DNA from: Diplosphaera chodatii
Taxonomy: Eukaryota > Chlorophyta > Trebouxiophyceae > Prasiolales > Stichococcaceae
Assembly (NCBI GenBank): GCA_032358165.1
Contig: JAALGY010000016.1
Location: 62,001 to 126,000, forward strand
Reading direction: 5' to 3'
DNA: 64,000 bases
A program made the position numbers and the translations under genes. The notes under the pieces are model-generated. The model saw nothing but the letters and a program-made list of their open reading frames with translations. It was not told the origin of the DNA and made no database searches. Below are positions 10,709 to 24,664 of this stretch, piece by piece. Numbering within the stretch: position 1 is the first letter of the stretch; every line of letters starts with the position of its first letter.

Positions 10709-11022
10709 GTCAATAACAAAGGGGCTGCAGTGCGGTCAATGACAAAGGGGCTGCGGTGTGGTCGATAACAAACGGGCAATCGAAGGGAGCATGTTCAGTC
10801 AGAAACAAAGGGGCTGCAGTGCGGTCAATGACAAAGGGGCTGCGGTGAGGTCGATGACAAAGGGGCCGCCGGTGTGGTCAACAACAAACTGGTCCATGAA
10901 TGGTGTTGTGACCTTTGGTGGTGTTGTTGCATTGTCACGGACAGTGAGAATGCCTCGCCAATTACTGTCACACATGCTCACTGCTGTCGCAACGCTCAAA
11001 TTTTTCCTGCCGGAAAGGCAAC

Positions 11023-12552
11023 TTAATTCTGGTGTTGCTCGGCACTGTAGTATGTATCCAGTGTCTTGGATGTGATGCGGCGCAGCAGCTCACGCGGGAA
11101 CAGCCGCAGGAGTGTCCACGCCAGGTCCAGGCTCTGGAAGATGCTGCGCGCCTCATACGATCCCTGATTGACAAACTTGGACTCGAACTTGTCCAAGAAC
11201 TCAAGGTACAGCAGGTCTTCGGACGACAGTGCCTCCTCGCCCACCACAGCTTTCATCGCCTGCACGTCCTTGCCAATTGCGTAGTTGGCATACAGCTGAT
11301 TGGACACCTCGCTGTGGTCCTTTCGCGTCATGCCCTCGCCAATGGCAGATTTCATGAGCCGCGACAGGGACGGCAGCACATTGATTGGTGGGTAGATCTG
11401 ACGGTTGTTCAGCTGCCTGTCGATGTACACCTGCCCCTCTGTGATGTAGCCGGTCAGATCTGGAATGGGGTGTGTGATGTCATCGTTGGGCATGGTCAAG
11501 ATAGGCAGCTGTGTGATGGATCCTGCCCGTCCCTCAATGCGTCCAGCACGCTCATAGATTGTTGCCAGATCCGTGTACATATATCCGGGGTAGCCACGCC
11601 GGCCGGGCACCTCCTCACGAGCGGCAGACACCTCACGCAGCGCATCAGCGTAGGACGACATGTCCGTCAAGATGACGAGCACGTGCTTGCCGCACTCGTA
11701 AGCCAGATACTCTGCCGTCGTGAGGGCAATCCGCGGCGTGATGATGCGCTCAATGGTGGGGTCGTTGGCCAGGTTCAGGAACAACACAGTCTTGTCCATG
11801 GAGCCGTTCTCCTCGAAGTCCTGCTTGAAGAAGTGGGCGGTCTCCATGTTGACACCCATGGCAGCGAAGACGATGGCAAACTCCTCCTCCTTCACCACGG
11901 CGCCCTCGTCATCGCCCAGCAGATCCTTCTCGCCCTTTTTCTCGTCCTCGTGCTTGACGAGGCCGGCCTGGCGGCAGATCTGCGCTGCGATGTCGTTGTG
12001 CGGGAGGCCGGCGGCGCTGAACAGCGGGATCTTCTGGCCGCGCGCAATGGAGTTCATCACGTCAATCGTGGAGATGCCGGTCTGGATCATCTCCTCGGGG
12101 TAGGTGCGCTCGCCGGGGTTGATGGACGCGCCATTGATGTCCAGATACTTTTCTGCCAGCACGGCAGGCCCGCCATCGATGGGCTTGCCGCTGCCGTTGA
12201 AGATGCGGCCCATCATGTCCTCCGACACTGGCGTCCGCAGCACCTCGCCAGTGAACTCCAGGGAGGTCGCCTTGGTGTCAATGCCTGTCGTGCCCTCAAA
12301 GACCTGCACCACAGCCTTGGTGCCGTCCACCTCCAGCACTTGGCCACGCCGGATCTCGCCATCGCCCAGCTTCAGGTTGACGATTTCCGCGAACATGGGT
12401 TTCTTGACATGCTCAACGATGACGAGTGGACCGCTGACGCCGCCAACCGTCCTGTACTCCAGATGAGGGTCGAGGATGTAGTCGCGCGAGATGGCATCGA
12501 CCTGCGCTTTCTTGCCCTCCTGCTCAGACATCGGCTTTGTATCCTTCGCCAT
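11023..12552 (-). CDS. VMA2: V-type H+-ATPase subunit B (single exon)
   Basis: Non-catalytic nucleotide-binding subunit of the V1 hexamer that drives proton pumping into vacuoles and endomembranes. One uninterrupted frame of 509 residues from the ATG at 12552 ([15 protein letters not shown]); the frame stays open 26 codons further upstream, but this ATG matches family N-termini. Seen in order: [79 protein letters not shown], the degenerate P-loop region [77 protein letters not shown], and an acidic [10 protein letters not shown] near the C-terminus. An acidic-basic insert ([18 protein letters not shown]) follows QAGLV. It is the only intronless gene among intron-rich neighbours and has strongly GC-ending codons, fitting very high expression or descent from a retrocopy. 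Confidence 0.97.
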   Translation of the reverse strand: MAKDTKPMSEQEGKKAQVDAISRDYILDPHLEYRTVGGVSGPLVIVEHVKKPMFAEIVNLKLGDGEIRRGQVLEVDGTKAVVQVFEGTTGIDTKATSLEFTGEVLRTPVSEDMMGRIFNGSGKPIDGGPAVLAEKYLDINGASINPGERTYPEEMIQTGISTIDVMNSIARGQKIPLFSAAGLPHNDIAAQICRQAGLVKHEDEKKGEKDLLGDDEGAVVKEEEFAIVFAAMGVNMETAHFFKQDFEENGSMDKTVLFLNLANDPTIERIITPRIALTTAEYLAYECGKHVLVILTDMSSYADALREVSAAREEVPGRRGYPGYMYTDLATIYERAGRIEGRAGSITQLPILTMPNDDITHPIPDLTGYITEGQVYIDRQLNNRQIYPPINVLPSLSRLMKSAIGEGMTRKDHSEVSNQLYANYAIGKDVQAMKAVVGEEALSSEDLLYLEFLDKFESKFVNQGSYEARSIFQSLDLAWTLLRLFPRELLRRITSKTLDTYYSAEQHQN

Positions 12553-13175
12553 CTTCACAGGCAGGGTCCGACGGCAGTGCTGGGAGGGTGTGGTTCGGGC
12601 AGCTGATATCAAGCAGCTACGCTGCTGCACACAAGCGTCTGCTTCAGCTGCAGGTCGTCACCGGGAGCCCTTCAGATATGACCTATTTCTTGCCTGCAAT
12701 CATGAGCATGCCAATGGCCTGTCGTGCGTCAAATATTTACATGCTCGGCACTTTCACCATCAGTCTATGCCAAAGGTCTGCAAGCCCGGAGATCGGAAAA
12801 TCTGCAGACTTGCAGACTGCAAAGCCGAGTAGCTGACCCAAGCACCTGCCTGTCCTGATAGTCCCACCACGTCCAATGCGATGCAGACTACCAGACGAAA
12901 CTTCACATACTACAAACACAACTGTACAATACTCACTCCAAGCAGTCTGACATCGACTGACTTGAGCAAGATCCTCGAAGAACCGGTCATGCTGTGAGAC
13001 GCGAAAATTGCTGCCCAGTGATCCAGCGATCAACCAGCAATGCAGACCATTTCGAATGGCCATGAGCTGTGCATCTGCCTGTCAAGCTGACACGTGACCC
13101 TTTGTATGCAAGTATGCCGCGGTAGCTCATACCTCGCAGCTGCGCGGCGGCCTGTGTTGGCAACGAGCTGTCGGC
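12553..13175. promoter_or_regulatory. Divergent intergenic region (V-ATPase B / COG4)
   Basis: Head-to-head spacer of 623 bp between the two start codons, so it should contain both promoters and 5' UTRs. I see no convincing ORF, TATA box or repeat in it. Confidence 0.35.
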
Positions 13176-16100
13176 ATGGCATCGCCGCTGATGGCGCACC
13201 AGGCGCAGCTGGCCTCTGCAAACCTGAGCATGGCGGGACTCCGCGAGCTGACGAGTATGAACGACATCACGCGGGTGCTGCACGAGATGCTGGCAAGGGA
13301 GCGCAGCGTCAACACCGAGCTGGAGGGCCTCATCGCCAAGCGCGGATCGCTGGAGGGCGGCCTGGTCACGCTGCGCAGCTCCACGGCAGAGGTGCCGGCC
13401 TGCATGAGCGGTGTGCCTGCTGGGCCGTGCCGTTGCGCTTGCAATGCAATCATGCCCCCCTCATGTACTCGCAAGCATGGTGATTGTTCGCACGCACAGA
13501 TGCTGGAGGTGGCGCGCGCGGATGCGGAGTCACTGGCAGCAGGCGTAGCCTCCACGTCGCAGCTGTCAGAGCGTGTGAGCAGCACAGTGCGGGGCCTCGA
13601 CTCCGCACAGTCGCATGTTCGCGACACGTTGGCGGCAATCCATGTCATTGTGGACCGCAGCAACTGCATCTACGGTGTACGGTGGGCACGGCGCTGAGAT
13701 GGTCGTAGAGATGTGCTCTTTCTATGCCGCCACAACCTTTGCTGTTGCCATAAGGGCTTCCGCCGACCATTCGTGTCATAGCACCAAGGGTGCCTCCATT
13801 GTAGGGAGGCGCTTGACAGTGGCAATTTTGAGGCGGCAGCAGGCTATATAGACACCTTCATGGATCTGGAGGAGAAGTATGGCCCCGCAGCCGACGGGGA
13901 TGGGCAGCAGGCAGCAGAGCAGGAACAAGTGCGCTTGCTCCTGTTGCACATGTGGTTGGCATGCCATGCCTGCTGCTGAGGGCAGTGCAAGGTCCTAATG
14001 TCTTGCTCCAACATCACTATGCAGATACTGCTGGAGGCGAAGCAGAAGCTGGGCAGCACAGTGCGGCAGAAGCTGGCAGAGGCCATCGCTGCTCGCAAGC
14101 ATGAGGACGTCATGCGCTTCACGCGGCTGTTCCGGCCGCTCAGAATGCAGGTGGTGTCCCCCCTGCCGATGTTGTAGACCTGTAAGTGTCCAGTTGCGGT
14201 GCAGGTGCGTGCCCTGGAGTCTGGCCTTTCATCGTGGTACAGAGGCGGCATTTGTACAAAATGCAGGAGGAGGGCCTGCAGCAGTTCCAGCAGTACCTCT
14301 GCAAGCTGGTGGCGGAGCGCGCCCGGGAGGGCTACAACACCCTTGTTGAGGGCGGTACGCACACTGTTGCGCTGCCACAGATGCGTGCACACCCTCCTCA
14401 CATTCATCAACGATCGGAGTACTGTTGTGTGCTTGCCTGTGAATTGTGTACGCTTTACAGTCGACCTGCCCTGCGGTGCAGGTTCCAATGGCGGCCAGGA
14501 CGACTTTGTGGAAGCAGCTACATCGCTGTTCCAGGACGTTGCAGTTGCAGTCGAGGAGAATGAGGGCTTTTTGAGGGCAGCCTTTGGCTCTGAGGCTCTA
14601 CTGGCTGTAATCACCAGCCTCCATGGCGAGGTGAAGGCAGCAATTTGACTGCAACAACGTGTCGTCTAGCAACAATACGCTTCTCCTGCGGCGAAATGCC
14701 GACATGTCGAGGATGTTGCTGTGCATCTGCTGCAGTGCGATTCGGCTGGTGCCAAAATACTGCAGCGGTACTCCAGTGTGCGCCAGTTGGCGAGGCTGCT
14801 GCAGAGCATCCACCAGGACAAGGGCAACAGCTCGCTGCCAGAGGCCGCCGCTTCCAGCCCCCGCGAGGTAGGCGCTGCATGCATGGCAACCTTGCATGCA
14901 AATGAGCTTGTTAAGGGTTCAGGTATAGACAAGTAGGACTTGGCCAGTTGCTGACCATCGCAGCATTGGTGATGGCAGGTGGAGGGCTACCTGGAAGAAA
15001 TGCTGCTGCTGGTGCAGCGGGCAGAGGAGTACAATCAGTTCATGCTCGCCAGAATGACAGAAGCCATGGCGCCGGCTCCGCTGCCTGCTGCCCGCCACAA
15101 CGACTTCAGGCGAGTCATCAATGCAGTAGGGACGTCGGCCTGTTTCTGACAGTGATCCAAGCGCACCTTCCGTTTCGTTGCTGTCAACTCGGATGCGACC
15201 TTTTGTACAGGGCTGGCAGTTTCAACGTGGCGGTCCGGGAGCTGCTAAACTACTATGTTGCCATGGAGGAGTTTGTAATGGAGAAGGATGTGCAGACGGC
15301 CATCTCCATCAGGGAGCACTCGCCCGGCAGCCTCACCACCAGCATGGTGAGAGTGATGATGCAATGATGTTGGTGAGATGTTACATGGACGTCCATCATC
15401 ATACAGTCTGTAAGCATGCGCTCTGCTGCAGGTGGACGATGTCTTCTTCGTGCTGGCGCGCTGCGGGCGGCGGGCTCTTGGGACAGCCTCCGCAGCTGGC
15501 GTGTGCGCGGTCCTGGGCCAGGCCAATGCACTCCTCGGCTCAGCCGTCAGCCCGTGTCTCCGCTCCAAGTTGGAGGTGTAGCACTGCTTGAGTTGTGGTT
15601 GTGCGTGAGGATGCCACACAGAACAGCGACACACTGTCTACACTGCCGGCTCGTGATGGACTGATCTCCTTGTACCTTTTCCTTCTGTTCTGCAGAATGT
15701 CTCGCAGAAGTTGCTGCATGGGGACGCGTCCAATGCGGACGATGCAGCCACGTCCGGCACCAGCGCAGCAGCCACGCATGCAGCGTACATCAACGATGCT
15801 GAAGTCAGCTCGTGGTCAGTCGGCTCGTGGTTGTCAAACACGAGGGGTGTAACAAAGAGATCCACGGGTTGCGGAACACCTGCTCACATCAGCGTTTGAG
15901 GCGTGCAAATGCTGTGCAGGTACGTCCTCAAGCTGCGCAGCGAGCTGGAGGAGGGCGCCACGCAGGTCTTTGGCGGCGCAGGCGAACGTGAGCAAGTGCG
16001 CTCCGTGCTTGCGGACCTGGCAAAGACGTCGTCCGACTTTGGGGCGCTTGCCGCCTGGGCCCTGGCAGCCGTGGCCAGCGCACTTGCGACGAGGTTACGG

Positions 16101-16940
16101 TGCGGTGGTCTCAGATGCATCATGGGTCCAAGCATTCTGGATTCGGTGGGTGCAACTGGGTGAGCCTGCTGTCTCGCTCAGCATGTCGGCCTACCACCGT
16201 GTCCACACGACATGGCAGGCCGACGCTGGATGCGCTGGGCCCCATCAGTTACGAGGCGTCAGACCTGAGCGGCGAGGACAGCAGCGAGGCGTGGGTGCAG
16301 GGCCTGGCTGCGGCACTGGACGCGGCGATGTCACGGCTGCAGCAGCTGCTGACGCCCAAGAACCACGATGCCCTGGTGTCGCTTGTGCTCACGGACGTCG
16401 CCAAGCGTGCGTCGCAACATTCTGCCCCTCGCTGTCCTGACCAGTGGCCGGACACTGTTGGACTGTTGCAACATGCTGTCACCCGCTGCTGGGGTTTGTA
16501 CATCAGACTCCCATCCTGCGCAGGTGTGGACGCCATACTAGCCGTGAAACGGTTCAGCCAGCTGGGCGGCTTGCAGCTGGATCGCGACATCAGGGCACTG
16601 GTGGCATATGCTGGAGAGCTCACGCAGCGGCCCGTGCGAGACAAATTCGCCGAGCTGACACAGGTGGGGGTTGTTGCTGCTAACTCGGGACCCTCATCTG
16701 GTAGACAGCCAAGCGCACGTGCCTGTCAGCCTACCGCGGGTACATGCGCTCCATGTTTGGCTGTCCAACGTCACGCAGAAAGCGACCCTGCTCAGCCTGG
16801 AGTCGATCGACGAGGCAGAGGAGTATTGGGGCGAAGCTGGCGGGCCAATGGGGTGGCGCCTTAGTGTGGATGATGTGCGTCATGTTTTGCGACAGCGCAC
16901 GGACTTCGCACCAGATGAGATCAACGCTCTGACATTGTAG
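13176..16940 (+). CDS. COG4: Conserved oligomeric Golgi complex subunit 4, spliced
   Basis: Lobe A subunit of the COG tether for retrograde vesicles at the Golgi. The start is the ATG at 13176. The first exon gives LRELTSMNDITRVLHEMLAR, followed by SERVSSTVRGLDSAQSHVRD and HVIVDRSNCIYGV (13560-13680), the heptad-rich N-terminal part. Later exons include FMDLEEKYGPAADGDGQQ (about 13860), KLAEAIAARKHEDVMRFTRL (about 14070-14130), EEGLQQFQQYLCKLVAERAR (about 14270), VEGYLEEMLLLVQRAEEYNQ (about 14980), AVRELLNYYVAMEEFVMEKD (about 15230), VDDVFFVLARCGRRALGTAS (about 15430), RYVLKLRSELEEGATQVFGG (about 15920) and the terminal domain with DAILAVKRFSQLGG (about 16530) and EEYWGEAGGPMGWRLSVDDV (16820-16880). 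It ends INALTL* at 16940, as COG4 proteins do. At least twelve exons; low-complexity inserts occur after LLHGDASN. Confidence 0.93.
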
Positions 16941-17004
16941 AATGCTTAACGTGGTTTAGGCGTTTGGACAGCCTCGATTGGCCTGCTGTGGTTTCACTCT
17001 TCAC

Positions 17005-17009
17005 TGTAA
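17005..17009 (+). terminator. Candidate TGTAA poly(A) signal for COG4
   Basis: TGTAA lies 65 bases after the COG4 stop. UGUAA is the established poly(A) signal of chlorophyte mRNAs; a five-base match is weak on its own but well placed. Confidence 0.4.
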
Positions 17010-17144
17010 CAACATTGCTTTGAGTCATCACAAGACAGCCGTGCCGCCATTCATCACCGACCGCAAATGACATATGTTCACAAAGTTTTGCGCCTTCTGA
17101 TACAACGAACACATACATACGTTTCAGCGCATGTGGTGACGGCA

Positions 17145-18975
17145 TCAAGTGACAACTGCAGCAGCATAGCTGACACTGGAATCCGTGATGGACGTACATT
17201 GGCTGGACTGGTCATACTTGGTGAACTTGATATTGGGGCGCATCCTACTGTGCTGCAAAGCCTGCGCCAGCATATTTCGCTTCAAAAACACCAGTGCACT
17301 GTGAGCATCGGATGGAGAGCACAGATGCAGCTGACCGTACTATACCTGCAGCAACACGCCAATGGGGTGTCGGCCACAGATGGTGTTGCCAAACTGCTGT
17401 AGGTACCGCGTGAATTCATCGGGGTTCCCCTGCAAGTTGCACAACACTACCCCATGCGCATCTGCATCACATATGCAATCGTCCTGCGCCACGACAGGAG
17501 AAAGCATTCCCAGCGCACCGACTCAATGATGTCCATGCCTGCATGGTCCAGCCACTCGATGGACTTGTGAATTGGCCCCTACGTGCAGCTGTGCAGTTGG
17601 CAAGCCACCACAGCAGGTATCCAATCGACATCATTTGACGATGTGCCTGGGTGCCCCACACCGTGCGCACACTCATTCGCACATGCGGTGCTGAGCGAAG
17701 GTGTGCCTCACGTGGTGCTCATCATAAAAGGTGAAATTGAAGCGGTCGCCCCAATGGCAGAAGTCGGAGGAGATGATGAACAAATTGGATGGGTCCTCCA
17801 GGTATGGCGCCAGTGCCCTGCCGTACTCAGCCTCCCTGCAGCGGCACGCAAATCGGTAGGCATGCAATGCAGAGTGTCCAGGCCCTGTCACGTGATGGAG
17901 CTGTGCGCACCTTGCAGGCGTAAGCGCGCCCACCATGATCGGCACCAATGAGATCGGCTGAGACCTGCCGCATGCAGTGCTCGATCAGAGTGATGCAGGG
18001 CTGCATACACACCACCCAACCAGGTTGATCTTCACGCAATTAGAGGTGGATGCATTGCATTCCAGACAGCATTCTTGCCTGAACACATGTGCGATGAAGG
18101 GCATGTGCAGCTCCAGGCTGTGCTCCGCCTGTACGGCAGTGCCTTCCAATGCACTTCCAAGTGGCAGACCACACGTAGGGCGAAGAGGTTGCCACTGATA
18201 GGCCAGCCTTGCTCACCTCGTCAGCTCGCAGGTTCATTGCTTTGAAGATCCCCGTGCCAGTGAGCTCTTTGTACACACCTGCATCTATATCTATGCTGCC
18301 TGCAGCAACACACACAACGCCTGGGCAGACATGCAGTTTGGTCGAGGCACGTACTTGCGGGGATGCCATGAGCAACACTCACCGGGATGACATGAGCAAC
18401 ACTCACCAATGGGCGTGTGGTACGAAGCTGCCTGCGACAGCACGCAGTCTGGGGTATACATGTGGTGCGAGGGCCCCAGCAGGAACACCCTCTTCCTGTG
18501 AGAGTGCACGAGGGTCTCAAGCACGTGCGCGAACGCATCGTGTGCAGTCCGGGCACAACATCTGGGAGCCAGCAGAGCCAAGGCAAGGGGACGCACACGC
18601 TGGAAGGGTCAATGGGCTTGTATGCATACGCCATGACGTGCCCGCAGTAGCGGTACCCCGCATGCCTACATGCGCATGAGCATTCCATCGATGCGACAAT
18701 GCTCAGACGAGCTGTGCAGGCGTATTGTGATGATCTGCACGACAATCTCACGGGCCGATGATGGCGCGGAGCGGCGCTGCATCTGGGGTTTCTGCCTCTT
18801 CCAGCCACTGATCGATGGCCTTCGAGAGGCTGTCACCTGCATGTTACAGGGCAGCAAGCTCAAGTGCGTGCGAAGGCGGTCAGAGTGCGGCAAGGTGTCT
18901 GCATTATAGGCACCTGCACGTACCATTGCCATCGTACCAACTGCCTGCATGAGATGCATTGCGGACGCGCGGCAT
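17145..18975 (-). CDS. MEMO1: MEMO family protein (MEMO1 homologue), spliced
   Basis: Member of the conserved MEMO family, related in fold to non-haem iron dioxygenases; the cell role in algae is not established. The start ATG at 18975 gives MPRVRNASHAGSWYDGNG. Following exons read KAIDQWLEEAETPDAAPLRA, then GPHAGYRYCGHVMAYAYKPI across a splice near 18650-18740, VFLLGPSHHMYTPDCVLSQ (about 18480), GTGIFKAMNLRADEV (about 18240), VPIMVGALT (about 17940), YLEDPSNLFIISSDFCHWGD (17750-17805), IHKSIEWLDHAGMDIIES (about 17570-17515), FGNTICGRHPIGVLLQ (about 17400-17345) and the end YDQSSQCTSITDSSVSYAAA before TGA at 17147-17145. The residues equivalent to the human MEMO1 site (His in PHAGY, His in GPSHH, Asp and His in SSDFCHWG, Cys in ICGRHP) are all present. 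Complete and probably functional. Confidence 0.94.
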
Positions 18976-19451
18976 CGGTGCTGCACCAACAGACGAGGGA
19001 AGGAACAGTGTGCACCGATGTCAGCTGTCGCTTCTGAGGTTTCAAGCCATCACAGCCTGCAGAGAAGCGCCTGCGACATCTTTGGCAGTTCCCTTGCAAT
19101 GATGACGTGGCGCTGATGTGGCTGAGCTAGCGAGATCTGGCACGATCAAGTAGCCACGCTGCAGCGCTGCCATTGTGCACAGTGCAGCAACGCTAGTCGC
19201 GTCACATGTCGTGATCTGACAGAGATGGCAGGAATGTTGTTGCCAGCTTGCGGCTGCCACATGAGTGCCCAGATATGGCGGCCTGTCACGTTGCTTGCAC
19301 AGCCCACTACGCTGACCAGCTTGAGATCATTTGCACACAGTCTGATCACGGTTCCGCAAAGGGTACGTACGGCACCTCTTCTCGTGCTTGCTGTATCCTT
19401 GCTGCTTTCTGGGCCGCACCTCAGCAAGACAGCCAACACGTATTTGCATGC
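18976..19451. promoter_or_regulatory. Divergent intergenic region (MEMO / GluRS)
   Basis: 476 bp between two opposite start codons. Small ORFs occur in it but none shows family motifs. No clear core promoter element is visible. Confidence 0.35.
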
Positions 19452-22543
<3,092 letters not shown>

Positions 22544-22621
22544 CTGCACACCCCTCAGTCAGACCGCAGAGACCCCTCGAAACTTGTGTCCGGTTTTGAT
22601 CTTTAGATCAGCGCAACAACA

Positions 22622-24210
22622 TCATTTTTTGACGACTGTCTGTACAATCACGCCTGTCAACGACAATAGCACGACGACTAGTATGACGTCCACGCAGAAG
22701 TGTTTGGTTGACCGAATCTGCAGGCAGACAAGGGTACGACATTGTCATACTGCAACATAATGAGCTTATGCAGGCTTGTGAAGCAGTTGTGGGCTGGTGT
22801 GCAGACAAGTACACCTGAGTAACCAAGCCGTGGATCTTCATGTTGTTGGTCTTCAGCTGCTTCGTGACATCATCGACCTGTATGTAGAGGCAAGAAAGCG
22901 AAGTGAGCCTGCCTCCATAGTTGGCCCTGCCCACTTGGGTCCCTCGGATGGTAACCGAAATACACCTCGCACCCTCTCGCCAACGGCATCGATCAAGACG
23001 TCCTGGTGATCCAAGTTCTCCCCCATAGCTGTCGCCAGCTCCCCCAGAGTCCCAAGCCCCCGCTCGATGTTGCTGAGTGCTTTGTCCTGCTTGACTTTGC
23101 TCACCTCCCACTCCTGCACGGGCCTATTTTGTGTGAACCCCTCAAGATTCCCCTCAAAATGCCCGACATTCGGGGATGCACTATGGCACAGCGGCAGGAC
23201 TGACATGTGCTTACCTGTCGGAACTTTGACGACTCCTCCGTCTGGTCGAAATAGCCCTCGCCATGCCACCTAGCCTCGATGGTCAACACCGGCTTTGCGC
23301 CCCCACTGCCTGCCGCTGAAGAGCCCTGCGTGTGGTGGATGGCCACCCACAGTTGGACCTACCTGCCAGGCGCAGCACGGAGATGCTTACAGTGCATGCA
23401 AGGAACCCGCCAACCTTCTTGACTGGCGACAGCCGCCCGCCGCCGTGTATGCCGTCAGGAACCTGCTGGATGAGGTACCTCAGGTTCTCCACCTGCACAT
23501 GCCCACACCATCGATCACGGTGCTTCTGTGCCGGTGTTGAACAGACGCATGGTTCCAAATGCGTACCTTCTGTCTGCGGTCCTGTACAACCTCGGGCAGC
23601 ACCTTCTTGCCCTTGGTCACCAGCTTGATCAGCACATCCAGATTGCCCTCAAGCAGCGCTGTCTTCCCTCGCCTGCAGGAAAACTATGTGGTGGGGATTT
23701 CATCACGGATTTTCATCACGGATCTCGCAGCCGACGCAAGCATTCGACGCGCGATCAGTACCTGATCTCTGCATTGACAGCTGCCCGCAGCGCTCGGTTC
23801 TGCTGCTCAGCGTTTGCCTGCGCTCTCTGCAGTGCCAACCCAAAGCACACAGCATGTCAGTAGTCGACCAGCCTGCTGTTTTTCCTGGAGCGCGTGCTGG
23901 ATGGCAGTCTGTCGAATTATTACCAAGGTCAGGTCGTCCGCCTGCTGCAGGATGAACGCATACTCGTCCATGAAGGGGTCAGGTCCCTTCTCCCTCGCGC
24001 CTTCTGCCTGATCCTCCTTGACCACATACTTCTCATACCTGAGCAACAATGGTCAACAAATACATGCAAGCGATTCAGTGTTCTGACACGGCTATCTGAC
24101 GACTCGCAGACACCGATCGACGGTCTCAGCCGTCGCACAAGTGCGGATAGCAGCCATGCTCACTTCTTGAAAATAGCGTCGGATCTGCTGACGATGTCTC
24201 CCAGACTCAT
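22622..24210 (-). CDS. SYP71: SYP7-type Qc-SNARE, spliced
   Basis: Plant-specific syntaxin group acting in ER, plasma-membrane and cell-plate fusion. The ATG at 24210 gives MSLGDIVSRSDAIFKK, then spliced KYVVKEDQAEGAREKGPDPF, a helical segment AEQQNRALRAAVNAEIR (about 23800-23750), and GYFDQTEESSKFRQ (about 23260), matching the conserved YFQE..ESSQFRQEY box of SYP71. The SNARE motif runs from KVKQDKALSNIERGLGTL through ENLDHQDVLIDAVGE, with the zero-layer glutamine in LDHQ, and continues as VDDVTKQLKTNNMKIHGLV (about 22890). A single C-terminal membrane anchor follows (CVDVILVVVLLSLTGVIV) with tail QTVVKK* at 22622. The tail-anchored layout is complete. The stop lies only 78 bp from that of the convergent GluRS gene. 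Confidence 0.92.
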
Positions 24211-24664
24211 CTAGTCCTCATCTGAGCGTCAATGCCTGCGACGACTGCGCAGTCTACGCAGCGTGCGCCGGCTGCACCTTGTGTTTGCACGAGAGCTCGC
24301 TGGGAAACTTCACCAAGCGCGCAGCACGTCGATCGGGTCACTAACACATAGAAGTGTACGCAACATCTTTACATGAACGTGGCATGCAGATATGTAGGAC
24401 ACGGTGTGCCGAGCCTATAGGTAGGGGTGCTTGTAGTCAACGGGCCAGCGAGGGCAGGAATAATCCCTACCCCCTTGTTGTCAGTCAGCAACAGAGATTT
24501 GGCGGCACTGCTGCAGCCATTCTCAAGGTTGGTATTGGCATGCCACCCATGGCATGTGGTTCTGGCAGAGACGGCATCGTGTGCGCTCAGGTGCAGCGAT
24601 GTCACCCCATTTGATTGACTGAACGCAATGCATTGATCTGGGTAGCATAGGTCGAGAACAGTGC
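24211..24664. promoter_or_regulatory. Divergent intergenic region (SYP7 / IF2)
   Basis: 454 bp between opposite start codons. Only short unsupported ORFs are present; I see no repeat or recognisable element. Confidence 0.35.

Larger units (their letters stand above)
8011..10893. repeat. Palindromic array of about 80 copies of a 16-18 bp repeat (foldback-like)
   Basis: The core motif is GCCCCTTTGTTRTTGACC or its complement GGTCAAYAACAAAGGGGC. By eye I count about 38 copies in one orientation and 42 in the other, separated by 8-35 bp. Copies cluster by orientation, and the left half is an inverted copy of the right half. Exact 29-bp inverted pairs include 8898-8926 with 9942-9970 and 8075-8103 with 9897-9925. 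A longer imperfect match pairs about 8428-8600 with 10345-10480 in inverted orientation. Paired coordinates sum to about 18870-18940, so the axis is near 9440, almost exactly mid-array. Repeated translations (APLLLT, PFVID, TKG) are by-products. No transposase or clear target-site duplication was found. Foldback transposons have this plan of long inverted arms made of short subrepeats; that identity is inference. Confidence 0.93.

Noticed and set aside
8173..10779. Proteins with repeated APLLLT, PFVID or TKG units read through the array
   Set aside because: They appear in several frames and both strands because the DNA motif repeats; frames break often and have no outside homology. They are translation artefacts of the repeat.
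8011..10893. CRISPR array
   Set aside because: Short motifs with spacers superficially resemble one, but copies occur in both orientations, are diverged, vary in spacing, and sit in a eukaryotic nuclear region without cas genes.
8011..10893. Interstitial telomere repeat
   Set aside because: Green-algal telomeres are TTTAGGG or close variants in short tandem; the motif here (CCCCTTTGTT) is different and spaced.
11032..12606. 524-codon plus-strand ORF opposite V-ATPase B
   Set aside because: It is the antisense shadow of a GC-biased intronless gene; the minus strand encodes the complete V-ATPase B.
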